From NCBI RefSeq assembly GCF_001039355.2, contig NW_019773877.1:11868-37520 (forward strand): DNA of 25,653 bases, read 5' to 3'. Both the position numbers and the translations under genes were made by a program. Of this stretch, positions 1 to 10,300 are shown piece after piece. The notes under the pieces are model-generated. The model was not told where the DNA came from. It saw only the letters and a list, made by a program, of their open reading frames with translations, and searched no databases. The stretch's first letter is position 1; each line of letters starts with the position of its first letter. The DNA comes from Lingula anatina. Lineage: Eukaryota; Brachiopoda; Lingulata; Lingulida; Lingulidae.

Positions 1-675
1 AACATTATGTAATGTTGCATCAAAATTTGAAGAAACCCCTATTTTGGGCAATGCTCCTATGATGACCATTTAAGGGAAATCATGTCACTTACTGTTCTCA
101 AACTTACAGGAAAGAAACATGGGTCTAACATACAGCTTCAATAGGCAATGCAGTCTGTTTGGTAAATTTTTCTGGCAATTTAACAGTTTTTTGTGAAAAT
201 TTAATTTTTCACTTATTTGCATCTTTATTTTCTGTTCTTTGCCTGTACATTTGACAGCTTTGCTGCCTTGTTTATCTACTCAAAAACTAGAGATATTATG
301 TTACCATTAATATATAGAGAAAAGGAAAGTCTTGTGGAAGGAATCACAGAATTCAGAATAAATAATAAATAAGATGTGAAATGTTATAAGCTTGATTTGA
401 ATGTGGACTTTGGAATCCGAACTAGAAAGTTTGTCCAAGTAACGTGAAGCTCAGCTGGTCAGTGTTCACTATTAAGTTTCAGCTAATACCAAAGAAAATT
501 CATTTTCACAAAGTTTGTTCAAGTCAAGATATCACAATCATAATTTGAGTTAAAAGATAATGAATTGTGTGTAGTTCTTACAATAATACTTCATTTTATT
601 TCGCAGAGATCTAAATAATTCTTTGCATGTATGATAATTTATTTACTCGGATTCTGTGATCAATATTCTCCTCAG
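1..675. other. RAD18 intron, no recognisable exon or element
   Basis: This AT-rich stretch precedes the UBZ exon. I found no reading frame resembling RING or other RAD18 N-terminal sequence, and no clear repeat. It is probably the intron before the UBZ exon. Confidence 0.6.
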
Positions 676-775
676 TGGACTGTCCAGTTTGTGGAGTAGC
701 CATTAAGCAGAGGAACATCAATCTCCATCTTGACCAGTGTCTAAACAGGAGTGAAAAAAAGGAGGCTCTCAGAAG
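676..775 (+). CDS. RAD18: RAD18 exon encoding the UBZ4 zinc finger
   Basis: The acceptor is ctcag (671-675) and the donor GT is at 776-777. Likely zinc ligands are Cys codons at 681 and 690, His at 726 and Cys at 738, giving the C-x2-C...H-x3-C pattern of the RAD18-type UBZ4 finger that binds ubiquitin. The exon enters with two bases of a codon and leaves with two bases (AG), which join T at 1597. Confidence 0.93.
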
Positions 776-3700
776 GTACCCCCCACCCCCCATAAAAAAA
801 GAATACTTAGTTCATTTATGAATTAGGTAATTAAATATAATAATCATGATAAACTTCTGTATCAAGGAGGTAAAAAAAGCAAGGGCTGTTCCTGCGCATG
901 ACCATTTACCTGCAAACTTTGAGAGAAATGTTATGCCCATTCGAGATAAAAAATGTAAGTTGTTTATATCAATATACTTTAATATAAATTTATATAGGAG
1001 CCTAGATTTAATCCGTTTGATTGCTTGGCCCCTGCAGGCCAGGTGCGTGTGGTAGGTGGGGTCAAGTGGGGTCAGCCTTGCACTTGTTTACCAAGACTAT
1101 ATATTTACTTATTTTTTATTCAGACATGCTGAAAATTTTTCAGAATGGCCAGACATTTGGACCAGCAGTAATGAAAAATTTGCTGGACCTAATGGATTTT
1201 TGTCGGACCGAAAATCACCCTATTCGTTTTAGTCAGATACTACCAGTACGATTAGGGTAGCTTACTTTGTTTGTGAATGTGATAGTTTTGAAATGGAAGG
1301 GAAAAATGCTTTGGGCTTTATATAATTTTATTAGTGAAGTATGCTGAAAGATGACTGTTAATTCAAAATTGCGGTTCTTAAAACTCTTGTCGGTCCTGTG
1401 GACCGACCAAGTCCAATTTTCTACCGGTCCAGACAAATTTTCCCGGTCATGACCGATCGGACCGACAGTTTCAGCATGTCTGTTTATTTATTTTTTTTTA
1501 TTTCATTTTATTTATTGTATTTCATTTCATTTCATTTCATTTCATTTCATTTTATTTTATTTTATTTTATTTTATTTTATTTTATTTTATTTTCAGTTCT
1601 AAGCCTCAGAAAAGGAAACAAATGGCAAAACTGGTGTATAACTTGATGTCAGACAAAGACATCAGAAAGAAATTAAAAGATATAGGGCTACCATCACAGG
1701 GAGACAGGCAGGTTAGATTGTTGCTCCTTATTCAAATTATTATTGCATCAAACTGTATTTTTTGTTATCACTATCATTTCAGTTATCACGTAGGAATGAA
1801 AGTTATTCACAAAAAAAAAAAAAAAAAAAAAAGAATGGGTGTTGTATTTATACCCCCAACCAGTGTTTGCCTCTTAGGAAAATTAGTTGCTGGACCGAAA
1901 GTCCAGCCATCTTGAAAAGTAGCTGGACTGAATGTCTGCCAGGTGGGAAAACTTCTCAGCCCGTTCTGAAAGTTGTCAGCCCCGGGCAGACGGTCCAGCC
2001 TTAATTTCTAACACTGCCCCCAACCCCTCCATACAGAGCTGCCCTTTGGTGCCTGCATTTTAAAGATTTAAAAGGCCTTCTGTCATAGCTGATCACAAAT
2101 TTGAACAATTAGTGGTAAAGATGAGAGCCACATTAGACACAACATATAATGTGATTAGATTTTAACTGACAAAGCATTATATGTAAATACACAATGGTAA
2201 ATATCACATCAAACACAATCAGGGGACTGTTTCACAAAAAGAGCATATTGTTGAAAATTGGTCTGAACTTTCAAAACCCCAATATTTGGTTTACATTAGA
2301 TTGAGATAAATTTGTTTTACCCATTAATTAAGTATTGGTCTGTAACAGTTGCTATGTTTTTCTTTTAATAAAGCAGGGCTAAGTTATATATCATTTAATT
2401 GGATTAGTAGTAAATTTCAAAGCAGACTAATTTTTTTGTGACAATTTCAGACCAAAGTTTGTTTTTGAAACCAGCATCAGCTGTTACACCCAAACAAATA
2501 AGTTGTCACATCCAATGCAATCAGATGTCATACCCAACACAACAGTTGTCACAACCAACACAATCAGTTGTCACACCTAACACAACAGTTGTCACACTGA
2601 GTCAAATTTGCTAAAACATTAAACATAGTAAAATTACCCTTATGATCTTTGCTAATGTTTTTCAGACACTAATTAAGAGGCATCACGAGTTCACAATGCT
2701 ATATAACTCACAGTGCGACTCACTGAACCCAAAGTCAGGTAGGCAGTATCCACCAGGCAAACTGGGATAATGTACTATTATAATTGTATTAGAATCTCTT
2801 TTATTCACCTAGTTAACTGTAGTAATAAGATGGATGGTAGAATGGCTGTCAGCTTTCTTTGGAAGTAAGTAAACAGAACATGAGAAAACCATCTACAGAA
2901 TAGAGCATTTACTGCCAGAAAAGCTATTAGATTCTGTGCCAAAACCTTTTTGGCCAACTGGCAAGCGAGGCTTTTAAATCTACTGGTCCCAGTGAGAAAC
3001 AGTGGCCAGAAACTCTACAAACTGACGCTATTGAACTGGCTTGATTTGATTGTTACTGGCATTTTGCTTGTGTTAATGAAGTATAGTGTTATTATTTTCA
3101 GCTCAGGAGATTATTAAAGACATGGAAAGACACGAACGTACCAAAAGCAAACTTGCCCTAACAGCAAGCACACAAACTGTGAGTACCCTTATTTTCATCT
3201 TTGTTATTTTTTCCTTGAGAAATTAATGTGAAAATTCAGATAATGTGCCAGAGAAAAGCGAATAATGAAACATAAAAAGGAAAGTTTACTCTGTGAAGAA
3301 CATATAAGAAGGTGAAGTGTGTAATTTTCTTATAAAATTCATCAGTGACAGTGCTTCTGACTGAAAGTGTTAACCCAATCATAAAAGTTGTTTCTTTTTA
3401 AAATATATTTCTTTATATATTCATTTATTTTCAGAGACTGGCCTTTGAAAAGGGAGACTCTGCAGAAAATGTGGAAAAAGCTCAAAAGGAGTATGGTAAG
3501 ACAGAGCATTTGTGCCTACTTCATCACCGTCTAGGTGCAATAACTTTGAGGCACTTTAGACTTTTTTGTAGCAAAGTATAAAACTTCCCAGTAAATATTT
3601 CCACTTTTTCCCCCTAATCACTAAGACATACCTTAAACAATGACCAAGCTATGATCTATGAATATTTTTTTGCAGTTTAACTATAGCTTGCTTAAAAACT

Positions 3701-6133
3701 TTTGTTAGACATGAAAATTCATTTTAAGGCTTAATAACGAAGAGCTTTTCCATTTATTTTCAGTCAAGAAACATAAATCTCAGTTTGATGATCTCATTGC
3801 CAAGGCCAAGGCTAACATGAAAAAGAAGAAAGCTGAAAAAGAAGCCTCATCAGCCAGTCGTACTGTTACAACTAGCAATGTACCTGAAGGGACATCATCA
3901 ACAATAACAAGTAATGACACACTAGATGCAGATTCTTTGACCTCCATGACCTCTATGACCTCTGTGACCTTCATGACCTCTGTGACCTCCATGACATCTG
4001 CAACCTCCATCACTACTGCCACTCCTGCAACAAGTGATTCATTGTCACATGGACATCAGTATTCAGATAAGGATGTAAAGGGAACAAAAATATCATTTGT
4101 GAAAGGAATTAAAAAGACAAAAGATTCAGATTTGTCTACTGATGCAACTGTGACAAAGACAAACTCATTACTAGCACAAGAGGAAAAGGAAAATGTGCTT
4201 AAAATTGGAAAAGTGGAAGATTTTAATAGTTCAAGGACATCTAATATCCTTGATGGTTCAATAACTCCACCTCTCATTGACTCAGACCCAGAAGAAGAAA
4301 TTGATGGAGACGAGGACAGAACCCTTGGATTTGACCCCAATGTCAGTGTCAATAGCAACCGTGTTTCTGGTGGTGAAAACCCAAGTGCACCCCTTGCCAC
4401 TGGTGTTGTAGACCCTAATGCACCCCTTGCCATTGGTGGTGTGGACCCCACTGGCAGCTGTCCATCAAATCCAAGTCCTGCTGCCAGTAGCACGGATGAT
4501 TTGATTGACAATATCGTGAATAGTCCTCCTGTTACAAATGTGGACTACATTGATATGCTGGTGAATGGCAATGTTGATGTTGGCCAAGTTGATGACAGTA
4601 TTGATAATTTATCCAGATCTCCAATTTTGCATGGGGAAGGCTCTCCTGTGTTTGAGAGCATAGAACGAAGTGGTGATGGAGATGGTGTGAAGGATTGTCT
4701 TGACAGCTCTCCCATATTTGAAGGAAACAATGCTATAAAATTCAAAGATCATGCTTGCGGAAAAGGTAATGCGGAAACAAGTGCAAGTGAACTGATTGGA
4801 GCCAAGTCTAATGTTGAAAATGAAAACTTTGAATCAGGTTCTGGTGTATTTGAAAGAAATTTTGTTTCAGAAACAAACCTTGGTCAGAATCAAGATCTCC
4901 AGCTTAGAACAGAGAGTAGGAATACAGATTTGAAAGATGGACATCCTGATAATGACATGAATATTAATTCTCATGATGTACACCAGAAAGATGAGGAATT
5001 TGGAAACTTTAATCTCCTAGACTCGAGTCCTTTTTTCCAGTCACTTGGAGGATCTGACAATAATAGTAACACTTTGAAAAATACTGTAAGAGGAGGTGAG
5101 ATTTAACAAATTCTTAATTGTGTTTGGAAAAATGCTTGTGTAGAAGGATTCATATAACTGTTGGTATTGTGTCAGAATTTTTATTATACAAAATTAGAAA
5201 CAATTACATTAGTTAAGAAGTGTAAAATGTGTCTCTTTCTGTCATGGCTTTAAGTACACATTCTTTTAAATATTAAATACTACTTATATCATAGTCACGT
5301 GATGTGAACTCATTGATTTGAATTTATATTTGTTATTCGGTATTCCCTTTTTTTGTTAGACAAACAGGAAAGAAACATGGATGACATAAGCCTCTCTGGT
5401 ACCAGTGATAATTCTAACCAGTCGGAGTCATTGCTTCCATCTTCTTACATCCAATCTGCACAGCCTGAGCAGGATTTATGGGTCAGCCAGGGATCAAGGT
5501 CATCTACTGGGTCAAGGTCATCTGCAGGGTCAAGGTCATCTAAGACATCAAAGACTTCTGTTGAAGTTGATTCAACATTTCAATCTGCAGTCACTGAGGA
5601 AACTGTTAGAAGGTCAAAGAGGGGGAGAAAACAGTGAGTTGTCGTGCCGTAAAAAATTATATGGAATCTTATTCGTTTCCAAACCATCTGATTCATTTTG
5701 AGTGTAGTCTTATGTCCGTGTTTCCAGCAATAATAGTTATTCATCAGAATTAAAGGTTTAATCTTCCTCTATTGTTTACTTATTAATTAACATTTTACCT
5801 CTTACAACCGAGAAAAAAAGAAAAAGAACTGCCTTATTTGAATCACAATAAAGGATACAAGTATGTTTTCAGACAAAATATTGGTCAGTAGCTTCAAAAG
5901 TATACCTTTTACCTCAGTAAAGTTATATGAGACATCAGAAAGCAGTAATTAAACCAAAAGCACGACATTTTTTACTGGTGATTATGTGAGAACCTTGCTT
6001 TTACAGATCTGTAGACACACACCCTGATTCTGCCAAGTCGACAGGGAGAAGAGGAAAGAGAAAGCAGCCCGCAGTGCCTGAGCTTAGTCCAGAACCAAAT
6101 CAAACAAGAAAACTGAGAAAAAGGACAAAATGA
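676..6133 (+). CDS. RAD18: RAD18-like E3 ubiquitin ligase, 3' eight coding exons (5' end outside window)
   Basis: RAD18, with RAD6, monoubiquitinates PCNA at stalled forks and recruits translesion polymerases; it acts in the nucleus. I join exons 676-775, 1597-1711, 2666-2738, 3102-3178, 3435-3495, 3764-5095, 5360-5633 and 6007-6133. All have GT-AG borders, and the frame stays open for 718 residues to a TGA at 6131-6133. Domains in order: a UBZ4 zinc finger (DCPVCGVAI...HLDQC), a SAP domain (KLVYNLMSDKDIRKKLKDIG), and a RAD6-binding helical region (AQEIIKDMERHE to KKHKSQFDDL). These follow human RAD18 closely as I remember it. A very long Ser/Thr/Asp-rich tail follows, ending in a basic RKLRKRTK like the basic vertebrate C-terminus. 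The tail is far longer than in human RAD18 (about 495 residues in total). The RING exons must lie upstream. No alternative family fits the UBZ plus SAP order. Confidence 0.95.
1121..1482. mobile_element. MITE-like element, 14-bp perfect terminal inverted repeats
   Basis: The left end CAGACATGCTGAAA (1121-1134) is the exact reverse complement of the right end at 1469-1482. Inside, AAATTTG(T)CTGGACC and TCGGACC stretches recur in inverted orientation. A candidate 6-bp duplication, TTTATT, lies at 1115-1120 and 1483-1488, but the flank is low-complexity, so it is weak evidence. The element is 362 bp, has no coding capacity, and sits in the RAD18 intron before the SAP exon. Superfamily not assigned. 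Confidence 0.75.
1505..1596 (+). repeat. TTTCA/TTTTA pentanucleotide array ending in the splice acceptor
   Basis: After a degenerate start there are six TTTCA units (1520-1549) and eight TTTTA units (1550-1589), then TTTTCAG (1590-1596), which is the 3' splice site of the RAD18 SAP exon. The array takes the place of an ordinary polypyrimidine tract and abuts the MITE on its left. Confidence 0.95.
1597..2738 (+). CDS. RAD18: RAD18 SAP-domain exons (1597-1711 and 2666-2738)
   Basis: The two exons together encode the SAP DNA-binding motif and the helix after it (KLVYNLMSDKDIRKK, then TLIKRHHEFTMLYNSQCDS). They match the human RAD18 segment at the same place. The join is phase 0 after CAG at 1711. 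The intron between them carries a hAT-type MITE and a minisatellite. Confidence 0.92.
1861..2016. mobile_element. hAT-type MITE with 8-bp target site duplication
   Basis: The ends CAGTGTT (1861-1867) and AACACTG (2010-2016) are inverted. The similarity continues inward through AAATTA and GCTGGACCG on the left and their complements on the right. The identical 8-bp CCCCCAAC at 1853-1860 and 2017-2024 is the expected hAT-length target duplication. The element is only 156 bp with no transposase, so it is non-autonomous. It lies in a RAD18 intron, beside a run of about 22 A at 1811-1832. Confidence 0.85.
2223..2473. mobile_element. possible degraded MITE (CTGTTTCACAAA ends)
   Basis: GACTGTTTCACAAA at 2225-2238 has an approximate inverted partner near 2455-2473 (TTTGTTTTTGAAACCAG). 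The same word, inverted, recurs at about 6492-6512 in the RAD18 3' region (TTTGTGAAACAGACCCC), where a partner lies near 6365. The termini are too diverged to fix the borders or find a target duplication. Confidence 0.35.
2479..2599 (+). repeat. intronic minisatellite, 21-22 bp units
   Basis: About five and a half units of AGTTGTCACAYCCAACACAA(TC) run in tandem, with alternate units of 22 and 21 bp, suggesting expansion of a 43-bp dimer. The array lies in the RAD18 intron just before the 2666 exon. Confidence 0.88.
3764..5095 (+). CDS. RAD18: RAD18 long acidic/Ser-rich tail exon
   Basis: This 1332-nt exon starts with the end of the RAD6-binding region (KKHKSQFDDLIAKAKANMKKKKAEKE). It then becomes low complexity: a Thr/Ser/Met repeat near 3939-4010, an acidic patch that could be a SUMO-interacting motif (PPLIDSDPEEE, about 4267-4300), a two-copy 33-bp repeat at 4378-4443, and three SPxF motifs at 4642, 4708 and 5026. 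It contains no folded domain I recognise. The exon ends at the GGTGAG donor, so the apparent TAA at 5104 is in the intron. Confidence 0.9.
3939..4010 (+). repeat. coding 9-bp minisatellite (Thr-Ser-Met type)
   Basis: Eight near-identical 9-bp units of the form GACCTCYRT are read in frame as Thr-Ser-Met/Val/Ile triplets in the RAD18 tail. Differences between units are single bases. The antisense strand is also open here, which creates a spurious minus-strand reading frame. Confidence 0.9.
4378..4443 (+). repeat. two-copy 33-bp coding repeat in RAD18
   Basis: Copies at 4378-4410 and 4411-4443 share 'ccccttgcca' and differ at a few bases. They encode APLATGVVDP/APLAIGGVDP-like units. A truncated third start (gac ccc) follows. 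Confidence 0.85.
5491..5544 (+). repeat. three-copy 18-bp coding repeat (GSRSS units)
   Basis: Three 18-bp units (core gtcaaggtcatct) lie in the penultimate RAD18 exon and encode GSRSST, GSRSSA and GSRSSK. They give a small Ser/Arg-rich patch ahead of the basic tail. Confidence 0.9.
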
Positions 6134-7340
6134 ACCCATCCAGGATTTGCACCTAAAAAATCTTCCAAGGCTAATGAAATTCTCAAGTGTTTAACATGAT
6201 CAAGTTGTCTTTCCATTTCAGTGAGAGTAGAGTTCATTTTGCATTTGTTGTCAACATGAGGTATATTTTACCAAAAAGTGCAAGTTATTCAGGAGCCATT
6301 TTGTAGCTGTGTTCAGAGCATTTTCACACAAAAATGTTTAAGCTCCAAGCTCAAAATACTGAGGCCAGTTCCGCCAAATAACTATCAATAAAGTCTTAAA
6401 GTTGCTCAAACTTCTTGAACAAAACTCTCGTCTACTTCAACAAGTAACTGAACTTTGACAAATCTATCTTAGATCAGAGAAGTATAAAGTTCTGTTTGTG
6501 AAACAGACCCCTGCAGTCTGGCAGCATTTATACGACTACTTAATATGTCAGTTAAATGATGCCAAAGGAAAAGCAAGTATTCATAAAAAGAAATGAGAAT
6601 CATGGTTGTAATTAAAAGTAACATTTTATTGTTGTCTTACAGTGGTATCATGTGGAATGTTCTCGAGTTTCATAAACAGATTATGTGTAAAACAGGTACC
6701 AAATAAAACAAAATTCTACACATTTAACAACTGCATAGTCATTTCATTTTGTTTGTGATCAGATTACAAAATGGAAAGTGAAGAGTCGATGTGGAAGATA
6801 CCAGCACCCTGACCAGCTGTTATGAATAATCTTCATGGCTGAAGATGTGTTTTATTTATTTTCATTTATGTAGCACCTTCACTCTTCTTGCTATGCTGGA
6901 AAACATTAACATTGAAGAAATACTTCATGCATTGAAGAGTCCTTATTGCAACTGTATTCAACTTATAATAATGAGTTCCTTTAAAAAAATGGCAAAGTCT
7001 TTGTATCAAAATAAAGCAATATACATGACAGAGTAGCTTGTGTGGGCATAAAGTTCACAATATTCAAACTGCATTAATTTCATAAAAAAAATCAGCATTG
7101 TTTAGTGAAACAATGAGGCTAAAATCAGCACTGTTAAGTGAAACAATGAGGCTAAAAATGTAAGATATAGCACTAAATTTTAGTTCGAAATAAATGACAT
7201 TTTGCCTTAATGCATTAAACTATTGAAAATTCATCATATGTGGTAGTTAACAATAATTAGACCCTCTCAAACCTCCAATACTCATAGAAAAATTGATGTA
7301 CTAGTAAGCTTAAAATGCATAAAATAAAGAGAAAATAACA
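6134..7340. other. convergent 3' region of RAD18 and POGLUT1
   Basis: There are 1.2 kb between the two stop codons and no convincing gene. Candidate poly(A) signals for RAD18 (+) are AATAAA at 6387 and 6702. For POGLUT1 (-), complements of AATAAA occur at 6851-6860 and 6625-6630, so the two 3' UTRs may overlap tail to tail. The small open frame at 6845-7036 looks non-coding. Confidence 0.6.
7091..7156. repeat. two-copy tandem repeat, about 33 bp
   Basis: The unit ATCAGCAYTGTT..AGTGAAACAATGAGGCTAAA occurs at 7091-7123 and 7124-7155. The copies differ only by a substitution and a one-base indel. It lies in the presumed POGLUT1 3' UTR. Confidence 0.85.
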
Positions 7341-10300
7341 TCAGAGCTCGTCCCTCTCAGCTGTTGGTTTGATTTGCTTGTAGTTTTTGTTTCTTTTTGG
7401 TTTAAATTTCAGAAGTTTGGCATATTGTTTCAGGAGCTTCTCCCAGTAACATTTCACATCCTCCATTCTCAGGTGGTCCCATATGAACTGACGTCCTCTG
7501 TAATGAATCATATTCCAAGATAAAGAAGTCCATAAATTTCCATATTTGCTATAAGTGAACAAAGTTAAAGTTACCACATAACTGATAATTTTTTGGACCA
7601 AACATACAGAAATCAAGTTTTTTCTTCCTTCGTTATAAAATGACACATTACATGATATGTATTACTGTTTTAAACTTTACATCCAACCACTGTATGCAGT
7701 TCTTCTAAGTCCATACCTTTTAGCAATCTCTCTAACAACATCGTCATTAGCTTGTGCAAATTCCAGGAGTTCCCTAAAAATAAGTTAAGAACAGAAAATG
7801 TTAGCCTAGAGGCAACCTTGTATTAATAATATCATCTGATGTTGAAAAACAAAATGAACAGTGAATCAAATATTTATTGCAATGATCAAAATTGCATTAA
7901 TTTTGCTTGCAAGATAAAAGAGGTCAAAAGTGAAATGATATTTTACAGTGTCACTGAGCAACATTCTGGAGATCCCATTTTACTAAACACGAGCTTTTAG
8001 AGAAGGGCATTTTAAGAACTTAAGGTAGATAAATGTTCCCCAAATATATATGGAACAAACTGCCTTAAAATATAGTGAAAATACTGAAAAGTCACAAAAA
8101 AACTATAGAAGTATTTTACTTTACCCCCAATATATATAATTTCATAGATGAAAAGAGTTGAAAATATACTGACACTAAAAAAATTATAAAAAAAAACAGG
8201 GCCTGTTTTCATAAAGTCTGGATAGCGCTATCCTCTGAATAAGCTATCCAGCATTTTTAACCACTGGTTAGTGCTATCCAGCCTTGAGGAAACCTGGCCC
8301 TGTTTTTTTTTTTATTTTTTTTTTATTTTTTTAGTGTCAGTACATTTTAAACTCTTTTCATTTTTGCAAGGCACATCAAGATTTCACTGGAATTCCCCTC
8401 ATAACAGTTATAACTGAAATACTATCACTGTTATTATCATTATACTTACTGAACATCTGAGAGATCTTGTTTCACAGGTATATAATGGACCCACGGTTTC
8501 ATTGCTGGGTAGAAGAATTCCAGCCATTCATCCCCAACATGGAATACTACAGAGTCGCACAGGAAGAGATGCTTTAACCTAAAACTGGCTGCTACTCCAC
8601 GGAAGTTGAACAAATATCTGAAAATACATGTTTATGCAACTTTTAAGAATTACAGCTAAATACTGACTACAGAAACAAAAATAATATCATAATGCTTATT
8701 TTGTACACATCAATGCTTATTTAAAGGGCTTGTATCCAAAATTAACTAGTTTTTCAAAGAAATGCTATTACATTCTTGAGGACCACACACACTTAGACTA
8801 GAGATAGATTGCTGAAGTAAATATTAATAAGAATTAATTTAAAATAAATGCATTGAAATAGCATTACTTTACTGTTACAGTAATACTTTTCATCAGTCAT
8901 TTCAAAATATAGTTAATTCACTAAAAAATCTTACAACTGAAAGCAGGCTTAAACTTAAAGCGTAAATTCTCTACTTTGACATTTATAAGGTGGCCCTGTC
9001 CGCTATACCACCTTGCAGTCAGTGAGTAATAACAACTACTCACATCAGTCTGATGAAGACCTGCGTCCAGGTTGGCCATGAGCTAACGGTATGAATGTTT
9101 TTTAGCTTGTGTTTGATAATTTTCATTTATGATTGTACCTATTGTATGAAAAGTAAGCAATAGCTAATATAAGAACTGTAAATTTAATATTCCTTTTCAA
9201 AGGAGCCTGCACTAATTTAAAATCAGACTTTCAGTCTTGCACGATACTGGACAGTCCTATATGCAATGTAGTGGCTATGCACAGCCTCTAACAGCTACCT
9301 ACTTGTATGGACAGTGGTCCTCCAGCTTGACCTCCTGGGCAGGGGGCATATGGAGCGTGTCCTGGAATGATGACCAGAATCAGTAACTGGCTATTTCATA
9401 ACTCTGGTATTTTTTCTTCAGAATCAGAGATGTAAAACGAATAAATATTACATGGTTGAATAAATGTATAAGCGAATGAATAGATTAACTAACTGATGAA
9501 TAAATAAAAAAATTGACTTAATTTATATTTTAAATATCTATAAACAAATAATTTTAATCAAAAAATAAAAATGAAGGTCAGTTCCTGACAAAATGTGTCT
9601 GGAGTCTGCAGTAATGTAGAATGAGTTAAAAATTACTTCCTCAGTTAATATAAGAATAATTCTTAGATAACATTTCACAGTTTATATATACAGAGGTCTT
9701 TGCGTAACTGGACAACATGGGAGCTGAAAATTTGTTTGAATTATGAGAAGATCCCAGTTGGGCAATAAACACAAAATTCACCTTGTACTGATTCAGCAAA
9801 TATATATACCCCATGATTTTATCACGATAAATGAAGATCCACGTTATAAGTTATAATGAGTTAAGCAATGTCTACAGTATATGATTTTCACATCTCATTA
9901 TATGTATCTCGAGATCTCAGCCTAGGCGCTATATGTGTGAGAACAGGTATTTAGATTAAAACTTTCTTACCAAAGCCATATCAGACATAGGTTCAAATGT
10001 GGGTTAGGTCAATATTTTTTGTAAACAAAACAGATAACATACCAGGTAAACTGATTGCTTAAGGAGGAAATAGCGCCCAGTATATAGGGTGTGTTTGTAC
10101 ACACCTACTAGTACAGTCAAACTCAATGCAACACCAGGCATCCAATTTCTTATAATGCCTATATACTGACAGTCAATGAAAACACATCAGAAAACTTTCT
10201 TGTACTGAGAATCGATTCCAACCATATAAACGAGAACAAATGCACTTGTTTGGTCATAAGAGAGTCACGTTGTTTGACTGAATAATGGGTCATATTTCAC

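Noticed and set aside
2479-2599. CRISPR-like array
   Set aside because: The units are contiguous with no unique spacers. This is a minisatellite in an animal intron.
3780-4511. Minus-strand open frames opposite the RAD18 tail exon (80 and 151 residues)
   Set aside because: They are antisense shadows of the coding repeats and low-complexity RAD18 exon, with no conserved motif.
5096-5106. Stop codon TAA at 5104 as the end of RAD18
   Set aside because: A consensus donor (GGTGAG) precedes it, and the downstream exons keep the frame through to a basic tail like that of vertebrate RAD18.
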